Source: Lysobacteraceae bacterium (lineage in GTDB: Bacteria > Pseudomonadota > Gammaproteobacteria > Xanthomonadales > Xanthomonadaceae). From it: a stretch of 5,706 nucleotides of DNA. Positions 1 to 5,692 of this stretch are shown one piece after another. The position numbers and the translations under genes were made by a program. Location: contig JAGNNB010000221.1 of NCBI GenBank assembly GCA_017990865.1, forward strand, positions 1 to 5,706, written 5' to 3'. The notes beneath the pieces are model-generated. The model ran no database searches and had not been told where the DNA came from. It saw nothing but the letters and a program-made list of their open reading frames with translations. Position 1 is the stretch's first letter, and every line of letters starts with the position of its first letter.

Positions 1-88
1 ACACGCACGCCATCAGCGCGAACATCATCGCCAACAAGCGCCACGCGGACGCCATCGTCGGCAGCGAAGCGTCGCGCGTCGCGTTCAC
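1..88 (-). CDS. Start of a secreted or lipoprotein-like protein (partial)
   Basis: Only the first 29 codons lie in the window; the gene continues past the left edge. The GTG start at 88-86 overlaps the TGA stop of the receptor gene (GTGA), so the two are almost certainly co-transcribed and translationally coupled. The visible protein has a polar start, one Arg before a hydrophobic stretch, then LLAMMFALMAC followed by V. That is a signal-peptide shape ending in a lipobox-like LMAC, although Met at the -2 position is atypical. An internal ATG at 55-53 would give a more compact signal peptide and is a real alternative start. Genes directly behind BtuB-like receptors often encode the periplasmic binding protein of the same uptake system (BtuF type). 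That identity is inferred from position only; no ligand-binding domain is visible here. Confidence 0.6.
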   Translation of the reverse strand, partial: MNATRDASLPTMASAWRLLAMMFALMACV

Positions 89-2112
89 GGAAACCGCCAC
101 TGCATCGAGACGCGCAGGCGACGCCCGCCGGTCCGGCTGCCGAGGGTCTCTTCGACATCGCGGTCCAGCGCATCGTCCACGGCGAACCGCAGATCCATCG
201 GGCCGAGCGTTTGCAGCAGCGAGAAATCCAACGTCGTCGCCGCCGCGAGCCAACGGTCGCCGGTGGGAATCGAGGAATCGAAGCGACGGCCCAGATGGCG
301 CAGCGAGGCACCGAGTTCGCGGCCGCCGCCGATCGGCCACGCGCCGCTCGCCGCCAATTGCAAACGCGGACGGTGCCGCAATTCGATGCCGCCGACCGGA
401 TCGCGCACGCGCATCCAGGCGCCCTCGAACTGCAGACGCCAATCGCTCGAAAAACGCCGCTCGGCGCGCCATTCCACACCGTCGGATTCGATTCGCGCGC
501 GATTGACCAAGCGCGGCGGCGGCCCCGCATCGAAATCGATCAAGTCCTGGTAGCGCGCGCTGAACAGCGTGAATCGCATCGACCAGTCGTTCTCGGTCGA
601 TGCGTTCGCGTAGAACACCTCCCGATGCGTGGCGCGTTCCGCGCGCAGCGCGGGATCGCCCACCAGCGGATGTCCCAGCGCGTAAAAACTCGGTCGCTTC
701 TCGCTGCGCGCGATCGACGCGCCCCAGCGTCCGCGCCCGTCCGCGAGCGTGCGCTGCAACGACAACATCGGATGCGTGGCGGTGTCGTCGTCGGAACGCT
801 CGTAGCGCAATCCGCCCTGCAGCGTCCACGCCTCCGAACGCCAGCGCGCTTCGGCGAAGGCGCTGTCGGTGCGGCGGCGAATCTCGAACGTCGCCGGCAA
901 TACGAAGCCGCCGAAATCGATCGCGCTGTCGTAGCGGCCGCGCTCGCGCACATGCGAAGCGCCGGCGGTGAGCATCCACGTCTCGCCGAACCCGCGACGC
1001 CAGATGGCTTGATAGTCGTCGCGGCGATAATCGCTATGGCTTTCGATCGGCGGCAGCCCGAACGGATCGCGCAATCCCGGCGCCACACCCGGCGAAGATT
1101 CGTCGCCACGCCGCGACACCGTCGTCGCCTGCGCCTGCCACTGCGCACCGGCCGCCTCGGCGTCCATCCGCAGCGAGAATTGCCGGCTGTCGCCGCGACG
1201 CGATTCCAGCGTGCGGACCTGCGCGTAACGCGCGCCGCCACTGTCGTCGGGAAATCCCAGCGCGTCGCTGTCGGCGTAGCGCGCAGTCGCTTCGATCCGC
1301 GCGCTGTCGCCGATGTCCTGCACCCAACCGCCGTTGACGCTGCGGCTGCGATGGAACGCATCCAGGCGGTCGCCTTCCTCGCGCTGCGCGACGTTCGCCC
1401 ACACGCGCTCGCCGCGCCATGCGCCCAGCGCGCCGCGCAAGCCGTCGCCGCCCGCGTAGGCACCGAACGCGTCACCGCGTCGGCGAGTGAAAATATGGAT
1501 CGACCCGGCCATCGCCTCGGCGTTCACCACGCTGGCGTTGCCGCGCACGATCTCGATGCGTTCGATGTCGTCGCTGGCGAGCGCATTGAGATCGACCGCG
1601 CTGCCGCGCGAGGACAAGGGATCGTTTTGACGGACGTGATCGACGAGGATCACCACATGGCTCGGATCGGCGCCGCGCAGATACAGCGACCCGAATCCGC
1701 CGCTGCGCGTCCCGCGATCGTTCACCAGACCGGCCTGCGAGGCGAGGATATCGGCCACGCTCAGGCCCCGCATCGCGTCGAGCTGTTCGCGGCGCAGCAC
1801 GGTGATGTGTTGACTGGCCGCCGCGGGGGCGGTCGGCAACGCGCTGGCGATCACTTCGATGCGATCGAGCGTGCGGTCGGGCGTGTCCCGATCGATGTCT
1901 TCGTCTGTGGGAGTGTCGGCGCTCGAATCGGACTTCATTCGCGCGCTCATATCGGTGGGCGCCTCGGCGGCGTAGGCCACCTGCGACAGCATCGCGGTCA
2001 ACGCAACCGGCAGCAGCGCGGCGCACGCACGCACGGCGAACGGTGGATACGGTGCTTCTCGCTCCGCGGCGGTGCCGCGTCGTCGATGCGTCCTGCTCTG
2101 CCCCACACTCAT
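85..2112 (-). CDS. TonB-dependent outer-membrane receptor, BtuB-like
   Basis: A 675-residue outer-membrane receptor that would import a scarce ligand using energy passed by TonB. The start at 2112 is chosen because GAGG lies 8 bases before it; an in-frame ATG at 2151 (688 aa) has a weaker site. Visible parts: a long basic n-region, a hydrophobic core at about 25-47 and signal cleavage near AYA-A (about 48); a TonB-box-like segment RIEVIASA (about 84-91); and a plug at about 95-215 with LRGADPSHVVILVDHVR (145-161) and DDIERIEIVRG (181-191). These correspond to the E. coli BtuB plug segments with IRGTNASHVLVLIDGVR. The rest is alternating polar/hydrophobic beta-strand sequence ending in QWRFP. 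Length is a little above E. coli BtuB. The plug resemblance and the overlapping downstream exported protein suggest a cobalamin-type ligand, but other ligands are possible. Oddities: the usual YGxxAxGG plug motif is replaced by NAEAMAGS, and the last residue is Pro after Phe. Confidence 0.92.
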   Translation of the reverse strand: MSVGQSRTHRRRGTAAEREAPYPPFAVRACAALLPVALTAMLSQVAYAAEAPTDMSARMKSDSSADTPTDEDIDRDTPDRTLDRIEVIASALPTAPAAASQHITVLRREQLDAMRGLSVADILASQAGLVNDRGTRSGGFGSLYLRGADPSHVVILVDHVRQNDPLSSRGSAVDLNALASDDIERIEIVRGNASVVNAEAMAGSIHIFTRRRGDAFGAYAGGDGLRGALGAWRGERVWANVAQREEGDRLDAFHRSRSVNGGWVQDIGDSARIEATARYADSDALGFPDDSGGARYAQVRTLESRRGDSRQFSLRMDAEAAGAQWQAQATTVSRRGDESSPGVAPGLRDPFGLPPIESHSDYRRDDYQAIWRRGFGETWMLTAGASHVRERGRYDSAIDFGGFVLPATFEIRRRTDSAFAEARWRSEAWTLQGGLRYERSDDDTATHPMLSLQRTLADGRGRWGASIARSEKRPSFYALGHPLVGDPALRAERATHREVFYANASTENDWSMRFTLFSARYQDLIDFDAGPPPRLVNRARIESDGVEWRAERRFSSDWRLQFEGAWMRVRDPVGGIELRHRPRLQLAASGAWPIGGGRELGASLRHLGRRFDSSIPTGDRWLAAATTLDFSLLQTLGPMDLRFAVDDALDRDVEETLGSRTGGRRLRVSMQWRFP

Positions 2113-2166
2113 GGTGCGTCCCTCGCCGCGCATCGTGCGCGGCTGCGTCATCGCGTCGTTCCATCC

Positions 2167-2190
2167 GCATCCGGCGAATCGCCCGGATGC
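2167..2190 (-). promoter_or_regulatory. Leader hairpin before the receptor gene
   Basis: A perfect inverted repeat: GCATCCGG at 2167-2174 and CCGGATGC at 2183-2190, separated by 8 bases. The inner bases can pair further (GGCG with CGCC) by allowing one bulged base. It lies between the candidate promoter and the receptor start, so it would be part of the untranslated leader. No T-run follows, which argues against an intrinsic terminator. It could influence mRNA stability or start-site access, but a role is inference. Confidence 0.45.
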
Positions 2191-2214
2191 CCCCTATCGC
2201 AATCGCTGCGCCGC

Positions 2215-2244
2215 ATACTGGTACGCATTCGCAACTCCCGTCAA
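2215..2244 (-). promoter_or_regulatory. Candidate sigma-70 promoter of the receptor gene
   Basis: Read on the minus strand, TTGACG (2244-2239) matches the -35 consensus at five of six bases. An 18-base spacer leads to CAGTAT (2220-2215), which keeps the important A2, A5 and T6 of the -10 box. Transcription would start near 2208, giving a leader of about 95 bases that includes the hairpin at 2167-2190. The -10 is only a moderate match, so this is a prediction. Confidence 0.45.
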
Positions 2245-2274
2245 GCCTCCTCCGATGAGCGATGCGGCGGCATG

Positions 2275-2286
2275 ACGATCGATCGT
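2275..2286. repeat. 12-bp perfect palindrome, possible operator
   Basis: ACGATCGATCGT is a perfect 12-base palindrome centred roughly 70 bases upstream of the predicted receptor transcription start, just behind the -35 box. This is a typical location for an activator dimer site. However, GATCGATC-like words recur nearby (for example TCGATCGA at 2528-2535), so it may be only local word bias. Confidence 0.3.
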
Positions 2287-2360
2287 TCGCGCACTAGCGG
2301 CGCACGAATGGCGATCGATGTTGGCGATTCAGGGTGCGATTGACGGCAGCAATCGATGGC

Positions 2361-2510
2361 GTCGAGCGAAGCGACGCATCGCCCGCGCGCTGAGCTGCGC
2401 GCACGGCGGCGTCTTGGCGACGCGACGGCGACGCATCGGTCGCCACGCGAGACGTGTTGCGGCGGGTCGTCTTCGAGCGCGAGTCTCTCGGACGCATCGT
2501 GTCGAGCGAA
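2361..2510. repeat. Cluster of short repeated words in the intergenic region
   Basis: GACGCATC occurs three times, at 2373-2380, 2430-2437 and 2491-2498; the first two copies share the longer GCGACGCATCG. The 10-mer GTCGAGCGAA occurs at 2361-2370, just before the first copy, and at 2501-2510, just after the third. Start-to-start spacing of the 8-mers is 57 and 61 bases. There is no spacer/repeat regularity of the CRISPR kind. The words could be protein-binding sites or remnants of a small duplication. Confidence 0.4.
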
Positions 2511-2568
2511 CGGGCCGAGAGGACGGATCGATCGAACGACGCGTTGGAAGCGGCGGGTGCAAGCGGCC

Positions 2569-2799
2569 TTACGCAGGAAAGTCCTGGCGAATCCAGGCGG
2601 CCAAAAGGTCGACTTGGTCGGGCGTGAACGAGGGATACGGCGGCGGCGGCATATTGCCGCTGCGGACGCGCGCCAGAATCGGCTTGGCGTTCGCCTTCAC
2701 GTCCTCGTACTTGGTCAGGTCCATGCTCCACAGCATGCCGGCGCGGTACAACTTGAACAGCGGCGCGATATCGCGCTCGAACGAGACCTCGTCGGCCAT
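2569..2799 (-). CDS. Small cytochrome-c-like protein lacking a haem-binding motif
   Basis: A 76-residue protein. The ATG at 2799 is preceded by GGGGAG 8 bases upstream; the frame stays open further upstream, but that extension is arginine-rich and has no sign of being translated. The sequence starts FERDIAPLF (7-15), continues MDLTKYEDVK (26-35) and AKPILARVRSGNMPPPP (38-54), and ends with DQVDLLAAWI (61-70). This order of short motifs is that of small cytochrome c domains: an FxxDIxPxF start, the MPPP loop carrying the Met ligand, and a WI-containing last helix. The CxxCH expected near residues 16-21 is absent, and there is no Cys or His in the whole protein, so covalent haem c binding is impossible. 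No signal peptide is visible, which implies a cytoplasmic location. It lies 95 bases behind the phosphoesterase on the same strand, and a 6-bp hairpin (2823-2843) sits in that gap. Function unknown. Confidence 0.75.
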   Translation of the reverse strand: MADEVSFERDIAPLFKLYRAGMLWSMDLTKYEDVKANAKPILARVRSGNMPPPPYPSFTPDQVDLLAAWIRQDFPA

Positions 2800-2894
2800 C
2801 CTTGAATCTCCCCGGTGGCGAGCGCAACGTCGCCGCGGTTGCGGCCCCCAGCGGTGCGTCTCGGCGGCGATCTTCGCGGCAGCGGCCGGATCGG

Positions 2895-3743
2895 TCAAGC
2901 CGCACGGCGTTCGAGCGAGGCGGCATTCTCCAGCGTTGTCGTCGCGTGGCCAGCCTTCGGCGGCAGCTCCGCCAGTACATCGCCGCGTTGCGACAACAAC
3001 CGCAGCGTGCCGTCCGCTTCTTCGACGAAGGCGGTCAGGCTTTCCACCCAATCGCCGTCGTTGGCGTAGATCGTTCCGTCGCGCACGCAGAGCGCCGCAC
3101 GATGGATATGGCCGCAGACGATACCGTCCAATCCGCGTCGCCGCGCAGCCTCCACGCTGGCCCGCACATAGCGCTCGATGTAGCGCTCGGCCGCGCCGCT
3201 GCGTCGCTTGAGGAATTCGGCCAACGACCAGTAGCGCAGGCCGAGACGCTGGCGCACAGTATTGAGCGCGCGATTGCCGCCGAGAATGCGGTCGTACAAC
3301 CAGTCGCCGACTTTCTCCTGCAGATTGCCGAATTGAGTGTCGGCGTCGAATTCGTCGCCGTGTACGACCAACAAACGCCGGCTGTCGATGGTGCGATGGA
3401 TCGCGCGACGGCGCACGCGCATGGCCGGCAATGTCAAGCCGCAGATTCGCCGGATCGGCCGGTCGTGATTGCCGGGGATGTACACGATCTCGGTGCGTTT
3501 GCGGCGCAGGTCGTGCAGCGCTTCCACAACGCGCCGCTCATCCGCGCCCCAACGCGCGCGACGCGAGGCCATCCACCACAGGTCGACGATATCGCCGACC
3601 AGATACAAGCGCTCGCAGTCCAATTCGGCGAGAAACCGCGCCAGTTCCGCGGCGTGGCAGTACGACGAACCCAGGTGCAGATCGGAAAGAAAGACCGCCC
3701 GCCGCCGCTTCCCAGGGCCAACGGCAGGATCGGCCGAAACCAT
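2895..3743 (-). CDS. LpxH-like calcineurin-type metallophosphoesterase (COG2908 type)
   Basis: A 282-residue binuclear-metal phosphoesterase related to UDP-2,3-diacylglucosamine diphosphatase (LpxH), which cleaves the pyrophosphate of a lipid A precursor at the inner membrane surface. All metal-binding blocks are present in order: SDLHLG (20-25), GDIVDLWW (50-57), GNHD (91-94), HGDEFD (128-133) and GHIH (201-204). A late YANDGDWVES block (about 216-225) is typical of this COG2908 branch. LpxH proper has GNRD and a GHTHRP-like end, whereas this protein has GNHD and GHIHRA. It is therefore probably a paralogue of uncertain substrate, and the LpxH reaction should not be assumed. No signal peptide is seen. 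The ATG at 3743 overlaps the TGA of the upstream acyltransferase gene (TGATG) and has GGAAG about five bases before it, so translation is likely coupled. The same frame stays open far upstream inside the acyltransferase gene, but that part is not coding. Confidence 0.9.
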   Translation of the reverse strand: MVSADPAVGPGKRRRAVFLSDLHLGSSYCHAAELARFLAELDCERLYLVGDIVDLWWMASRRARWGADERRVVEALHDLRRKRTEIVYIPGNHDRPIRRICGLTLPAMRVRRRAIHRTIDSRRLLVVHGDEFDADTQFGNLQEKVGDWLYDRILGGNRALNTVRQRLGLRYWSLAEFLKRRSGAAERYIERYVRASVEAARRRGLDGIVCGHIHRAALCVRDGTIYANDGDWVESLTAFVEEADGTLRLLSQRGDVLAELPPKAGHATTTLENAASLERRAA

Positions 3744-5467
3744 CACGCTTCCGCGCCGCGCGGCTGCAGATAGCGTTGTCGCTTTTTCGGCAGCACGCGC
3801 CGCAGATCGACTTCGATCAAGCCGTCGATGCTGTCGTTGAACGCGGGGTCCACGCCGAAAGCGAGAAACCGTGCGCCGCCGGGCTCGCACAGCTCGGTGT
3901 ATTGCTTGTACAGCACCGGCACCGTGGCGCCGTGCGCGGCGAGATTGGCTTTGAGCACATCGAACGCGGTGTCGGCATCGAGTTCGCCGAAACACGGCGG
4001 CGCCGCGAAGTAGCGGAACGGCCGCAGCGAAGCCACCACGCGATCGGCGCAGCCGTAGTAGCGCTCGTAGTACGCGACCAATTGCTCGCGCGCGGGCAGC
4101 GGCAAGGCCGCGCTGATCGACACCGCGCCGAACAGATAGCGCACCTGCGGATAGCGACGCAGATACGCGCCGATGCCCTGCCACAGATAATCCAGGCTGC
4201 GGCTGCCCCAATACTCGGGCACCACGAAACTGCGGCCGAGTTCCATGCCTTCGGCGATCCGCGGCACCGCTTCGTCGGTATAACGAAACAGCGAGGCGGT
4301 GTAGAGCCCGGCCAAGCCTTGTCGCGCCAGCACCTGCGCGCCGCGCGCGACGCGGTACGCACCGGCGATGCGCCCCGCCGCCGCGTCCCAGACCAGAATG
4401 TGGTGATAGTGCGGGTCGTAGTCGTCCAAGTCGCGGCTGCGCCCGGTGCCTTCGCCGACCGCGCGAAACGTGGTTTCGCGCAAGCGCCCGATTTCCAGTA
4501 TCAGCGGCGCCTCCGCTTCCAAGCGCGCGAGTCGTATCTCTTTGCCGTCGCCGGTCTTGCCGAGCAGCTCGGTCTGGGCGATGCCGAGGATCAATTCCGC
4601 GTGGCCGATCGGCGGCGCGATCGCCTTGAGCGTCGGCGTGGCGCAGGGCGCCGAGCCCGCTGCGCGCCCGCGCCGTCGACCCAGCGCATCGACCTTCGCG
4701 CGCACTTCGCGCAGCACGTCCTCGGCATCGGTTTGCGTATCCAACCGAAACGCGGTGCCGAAATGCACCTGCAGCGGTCGCCGGCTGCGCGCGAACATCT
4801 CGCGCGGCAGCAAAGCGGTCGCCGCCGGTTTGTACACGGCGGAGGCGCCGTAGAACAGGGCGGAATTGCGCGCCTGAATGCGCGCAGGCAGCACCGGCGT
4901 GTCGGTTTTGCGCGCGAAACGCACGAAGCCGCTGCGCCAGCGGCTGTCGCGCACGCCGGTCCACCCCAGGCGCGACACTTCGCCGGCCGGGAACACGATC
5001 ACGCACTGCTCCGCCTCCAGCGCACACTCGATCGCTCGCAAGCTGTCCGGACTGGGTCGCCCGCCCAGAATGCGGATCGGCAGCATCAGCTCCGCCAGCG
5101 GCTCGATCGTCGCCAGCACATCGTTCGCGACGATCTTCACGTCGCGGCGCACCCGCCCCACCGCCTCCAACAGCGCCAAGGCATCCAATGCCCCGGACGG
5201 GTGGTTGGCGACGATCAGCAGGCGTCCGGCGGCGGGAATACCGGCCAGCGCACGCGCGTCCACGCGGTAGTCCACCTGCAGATGGACCAGGGCCGCGCGC
5301 AGGAAGTCGAAGGCCCGCAGATCCCCGTGGGCGTTCAGGAACGATTCGATCTCCGGCAATCGCGACCAGCGTCCGATCGCGCCCACCAGCCGTCGCGTCA
5401 ACCCTGCGCGACGCCCGCGGAACCATTGCGGATAACGACCTTGAAGTTGATCTTCGAGCGCACGCAT
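3743..5467 (-). CDS. Two-domain LPLAT-GNAT acyltransferase, OlsF-type
   Basis: A 574-residue protein with two acyltransferase domains. Residues about 60-265 form a PlsC-like lysophospholipid acyltransferase domain, with the catalytic NHPSGALD block (88-95), FPAGE (159-163) and a PxxPARI segment (191-197). Residues about 285-560 form a GNAT/haemolysin-type acyltransferase domain, with IRLARLEAEAPLILEIGRLR (311-330), DDYDPHYHHILVWD (348-361), ELGRSFVVPEYW (409-420) and FGAVSIS (446-452). This order is that of OlsF, the bifunctional enzyme whose GNAT half N-acylates ornithine with a 3-hydroxy fatty acid and whose LPLAT half adds the second chain to give ornithine lipid. Lipid identity is inferred; other acyl acceptors are possible. 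The start at 5467 is chosen because it begins the conserved-looking protein and has AAAGGGG 11 bases before it; upstream in-frame sequence to 5674 is arginine-rich and runs through the metK promoter region. The catalytic His-Asp spacing is five residues, not the usual four. The stop overlaps the phosphoesterase start. Confidence 0.88.
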   Translation of the reverse strand: MRALEDQLQGRYPQWFRGRRAGLTRRLVGAIGRWSRLPEIESFLNAHGDLRAFDFLRAALVHLQVDYRVDARALAGIPAAGRLLIVANHPSGALDALALLEAVGRVRRDVKIVANDVLATIEPLAELMLPIRILGGRPSPDSLRAIECALEAEQCVIVFPAGEVSRLGWTGVRDSRWRSGFVRFARKTDTPVLPARIQARNSALFYGASAVYKPAATALLPREMFARSRRPLQVHFGTAFRLDTQTDAEDVLREVRAKVDALGRRRGRAAGSAPCATPTLKAIAPPIGHAELILGIAQTELLGKTGDGKEIRLARLEAEAPLILEIGRLRETTFRAVGEGTGRSRDLDDYDPHYHHILVWDAAAGRIAGAYRVARGAQVLARQGLAGLYTASLFRYTDEAVPRIAEGMELGRSFVVPEYWGSRSLDYLWQGIGAYLRRYPQVRYLFGAVSISAALPLPAREQLVAYYERYYGCADRVVASLRPFRYFAAPPCFGELDADTAFDVLKANLAAHGATVPVLYKQYTELCEPGGARFLAFGVDPAFNDSIDGLIEVDLRRVLPKKRQRYLQPRGAEA

Positions 5468-5602
5468 CGCGATATCGGCCCCTTTGCGGGCGCCGGCGAC
5501 CCGCGTTGGCCGGCAGCCTGAGGGCCAGCGGCGACAAGCGCGTGGCGTTCCTGCGGCATTTGGATGACACTTCCAGCGCCCGCGCGCCGCCGCCGAGCGG
5601 TC

Positions 5603-5631
5603 ATGCAAACGCCGCGCCCGGTGTGTATGAT
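5603..5631 (+). promoter_or_regulatory. metK: Candidate sigma-70 promoter of metK
   Basis: TATGAT at 5626-5631 matches the -10 consensus at five of six bases and stands out in an otherwise GC-rich stretch. At the expected distance upstream (5603-5609) lies ATGCAAA, a weak -35. Transcription would start near 5638, giving a leader of about 50 bases. The -35 is poor, so an activator or strong -10 dependence would be needed. Confidence 0.5.
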
Positions 5632-5646
5632 GCGCGCCCATCTTTT

Positions 5647-5683
5647 CATCCCGATCAAGGGATGGATTCCTCAACCATAGGAA
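5647..5683 (+). promoter_or_regulatory. Structured metK leader with occluded ribosome-binding site
   Basis: Two adjacent hairpins can form. Stem one is CATCCC (5647-5652) with GGGATG (5659-5664) around a six-base loop. Stem two is TTCCT (5667-5671) with AGGAA (5679-5683) around a seven-base loop. The AGGAA arm is the Shine-Dalgarno sequence of the following gene, so stem two would block translation initiation. Competing pairings exist (CCATC 5638-5642 with GATGG 5661-5665; ATGG 5662-5665 with CCAT 5675-5678), which would allow switching. It does not match the SAM riboswitch classes I can recall. Regulation by methionine or SAM is a hypothesis. Confidence 0.4.
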
Positions 5684-5692
5684 GCAATGCCG

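Larger units (their letters stand above)
2113..2568. other. Long non-coding region upstream of the receptor
   Basis: This stretch of about 450 bases separates the stop of the small cytochrome-like gene (2569) from the receptor start. I see no convincing gene in it. Open frames crossing it on both strands have arginine-rich composition typical of GC-driven shadows. It contains the candidate promoter and leader hairpin described separately, a 12-bp palindrome, repeated 8- to 10-base words, and a 7-base inverted repeat (CTCTCGG at 2485-2491 with CCGAGAG at 2515-2521). That inverted repeat has no T-run, so it is a poor intrinsic terminator. I searched the minus strand by eye for the conserved cobalamin-riboswitch core and B12 box and did not find them. 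Confidence 0.7.
5468..5692. other. Divergent control region between the lipid operon and probable metK
   Basis: About 225 bases separate the minus-strand acyltransferase start from the plus-strand right-edge gene. The metK-side promoter and leader are listed separately. On the minus side I find the acyltransferase Shine-Dalgarno (AAAGGGG, 5485-5479) and, just upstream, an inverted repeat GCGGG/CCCGC at 5486-5504 enclosing the palindrome CGCCGGCG. No clear minus-strand -35/-10 pair is visible. A short minus-strand open frame crosses this region but has no coding features I can support. Confidence 0.55.

Noticed and set aside
211..2343. A 710-codon plus-strand open frame antisense to the receptor
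   Set aside because: It is rich in Arg, Ala and His with no domain pattern, and it lies exactly opposite a clear TonB receptor. This is a shadow produced by high GC at third positions.
2373..2498. The three GACGCATC copies as a CRISPR array
   Set aside because: The repeats are only 8-11 bases, with unequal spacing of 57 and 61 bases and no cas genes.
2485..2521. CTCTCGG/CCGAGAG inverted repeat as an intrinsic terminator
   Set aside because: The stem is 7 bp with a 23-base loop and no T-run on either side.
2800..3051. Longer N-terminus for the small cytochrome-like protein
   Set aside because: The extension overlaps the phosphoesterase gene, is arginine-rich, and the ATG at 2799 has a good Shine-Dalgarno.
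3431..5521. A 696-codon plus-strand open frame antisense to the lipid genes
   Set aside because: Composition is Arg/Gln/His-rich without recognisable motifs, opposite two well-supported genes.
3744..5570. Upstream extension of the phosphoesterase frame to about 890 residues
   Set aside because: The extra part is arginine-rich low-complexity sequence in an alternate frame of the acyltransferase gene. The phosphoesterase motifs begin only after the ATG at 3743, which has its own ribosome-binding site.
5398..5658. An 86-codon minus-strand open frame in the divergent region
   Set aside because: It overlaps the acyltransferase start in another frame, lacks a clear ribosome-binding site and has no recognisable features.
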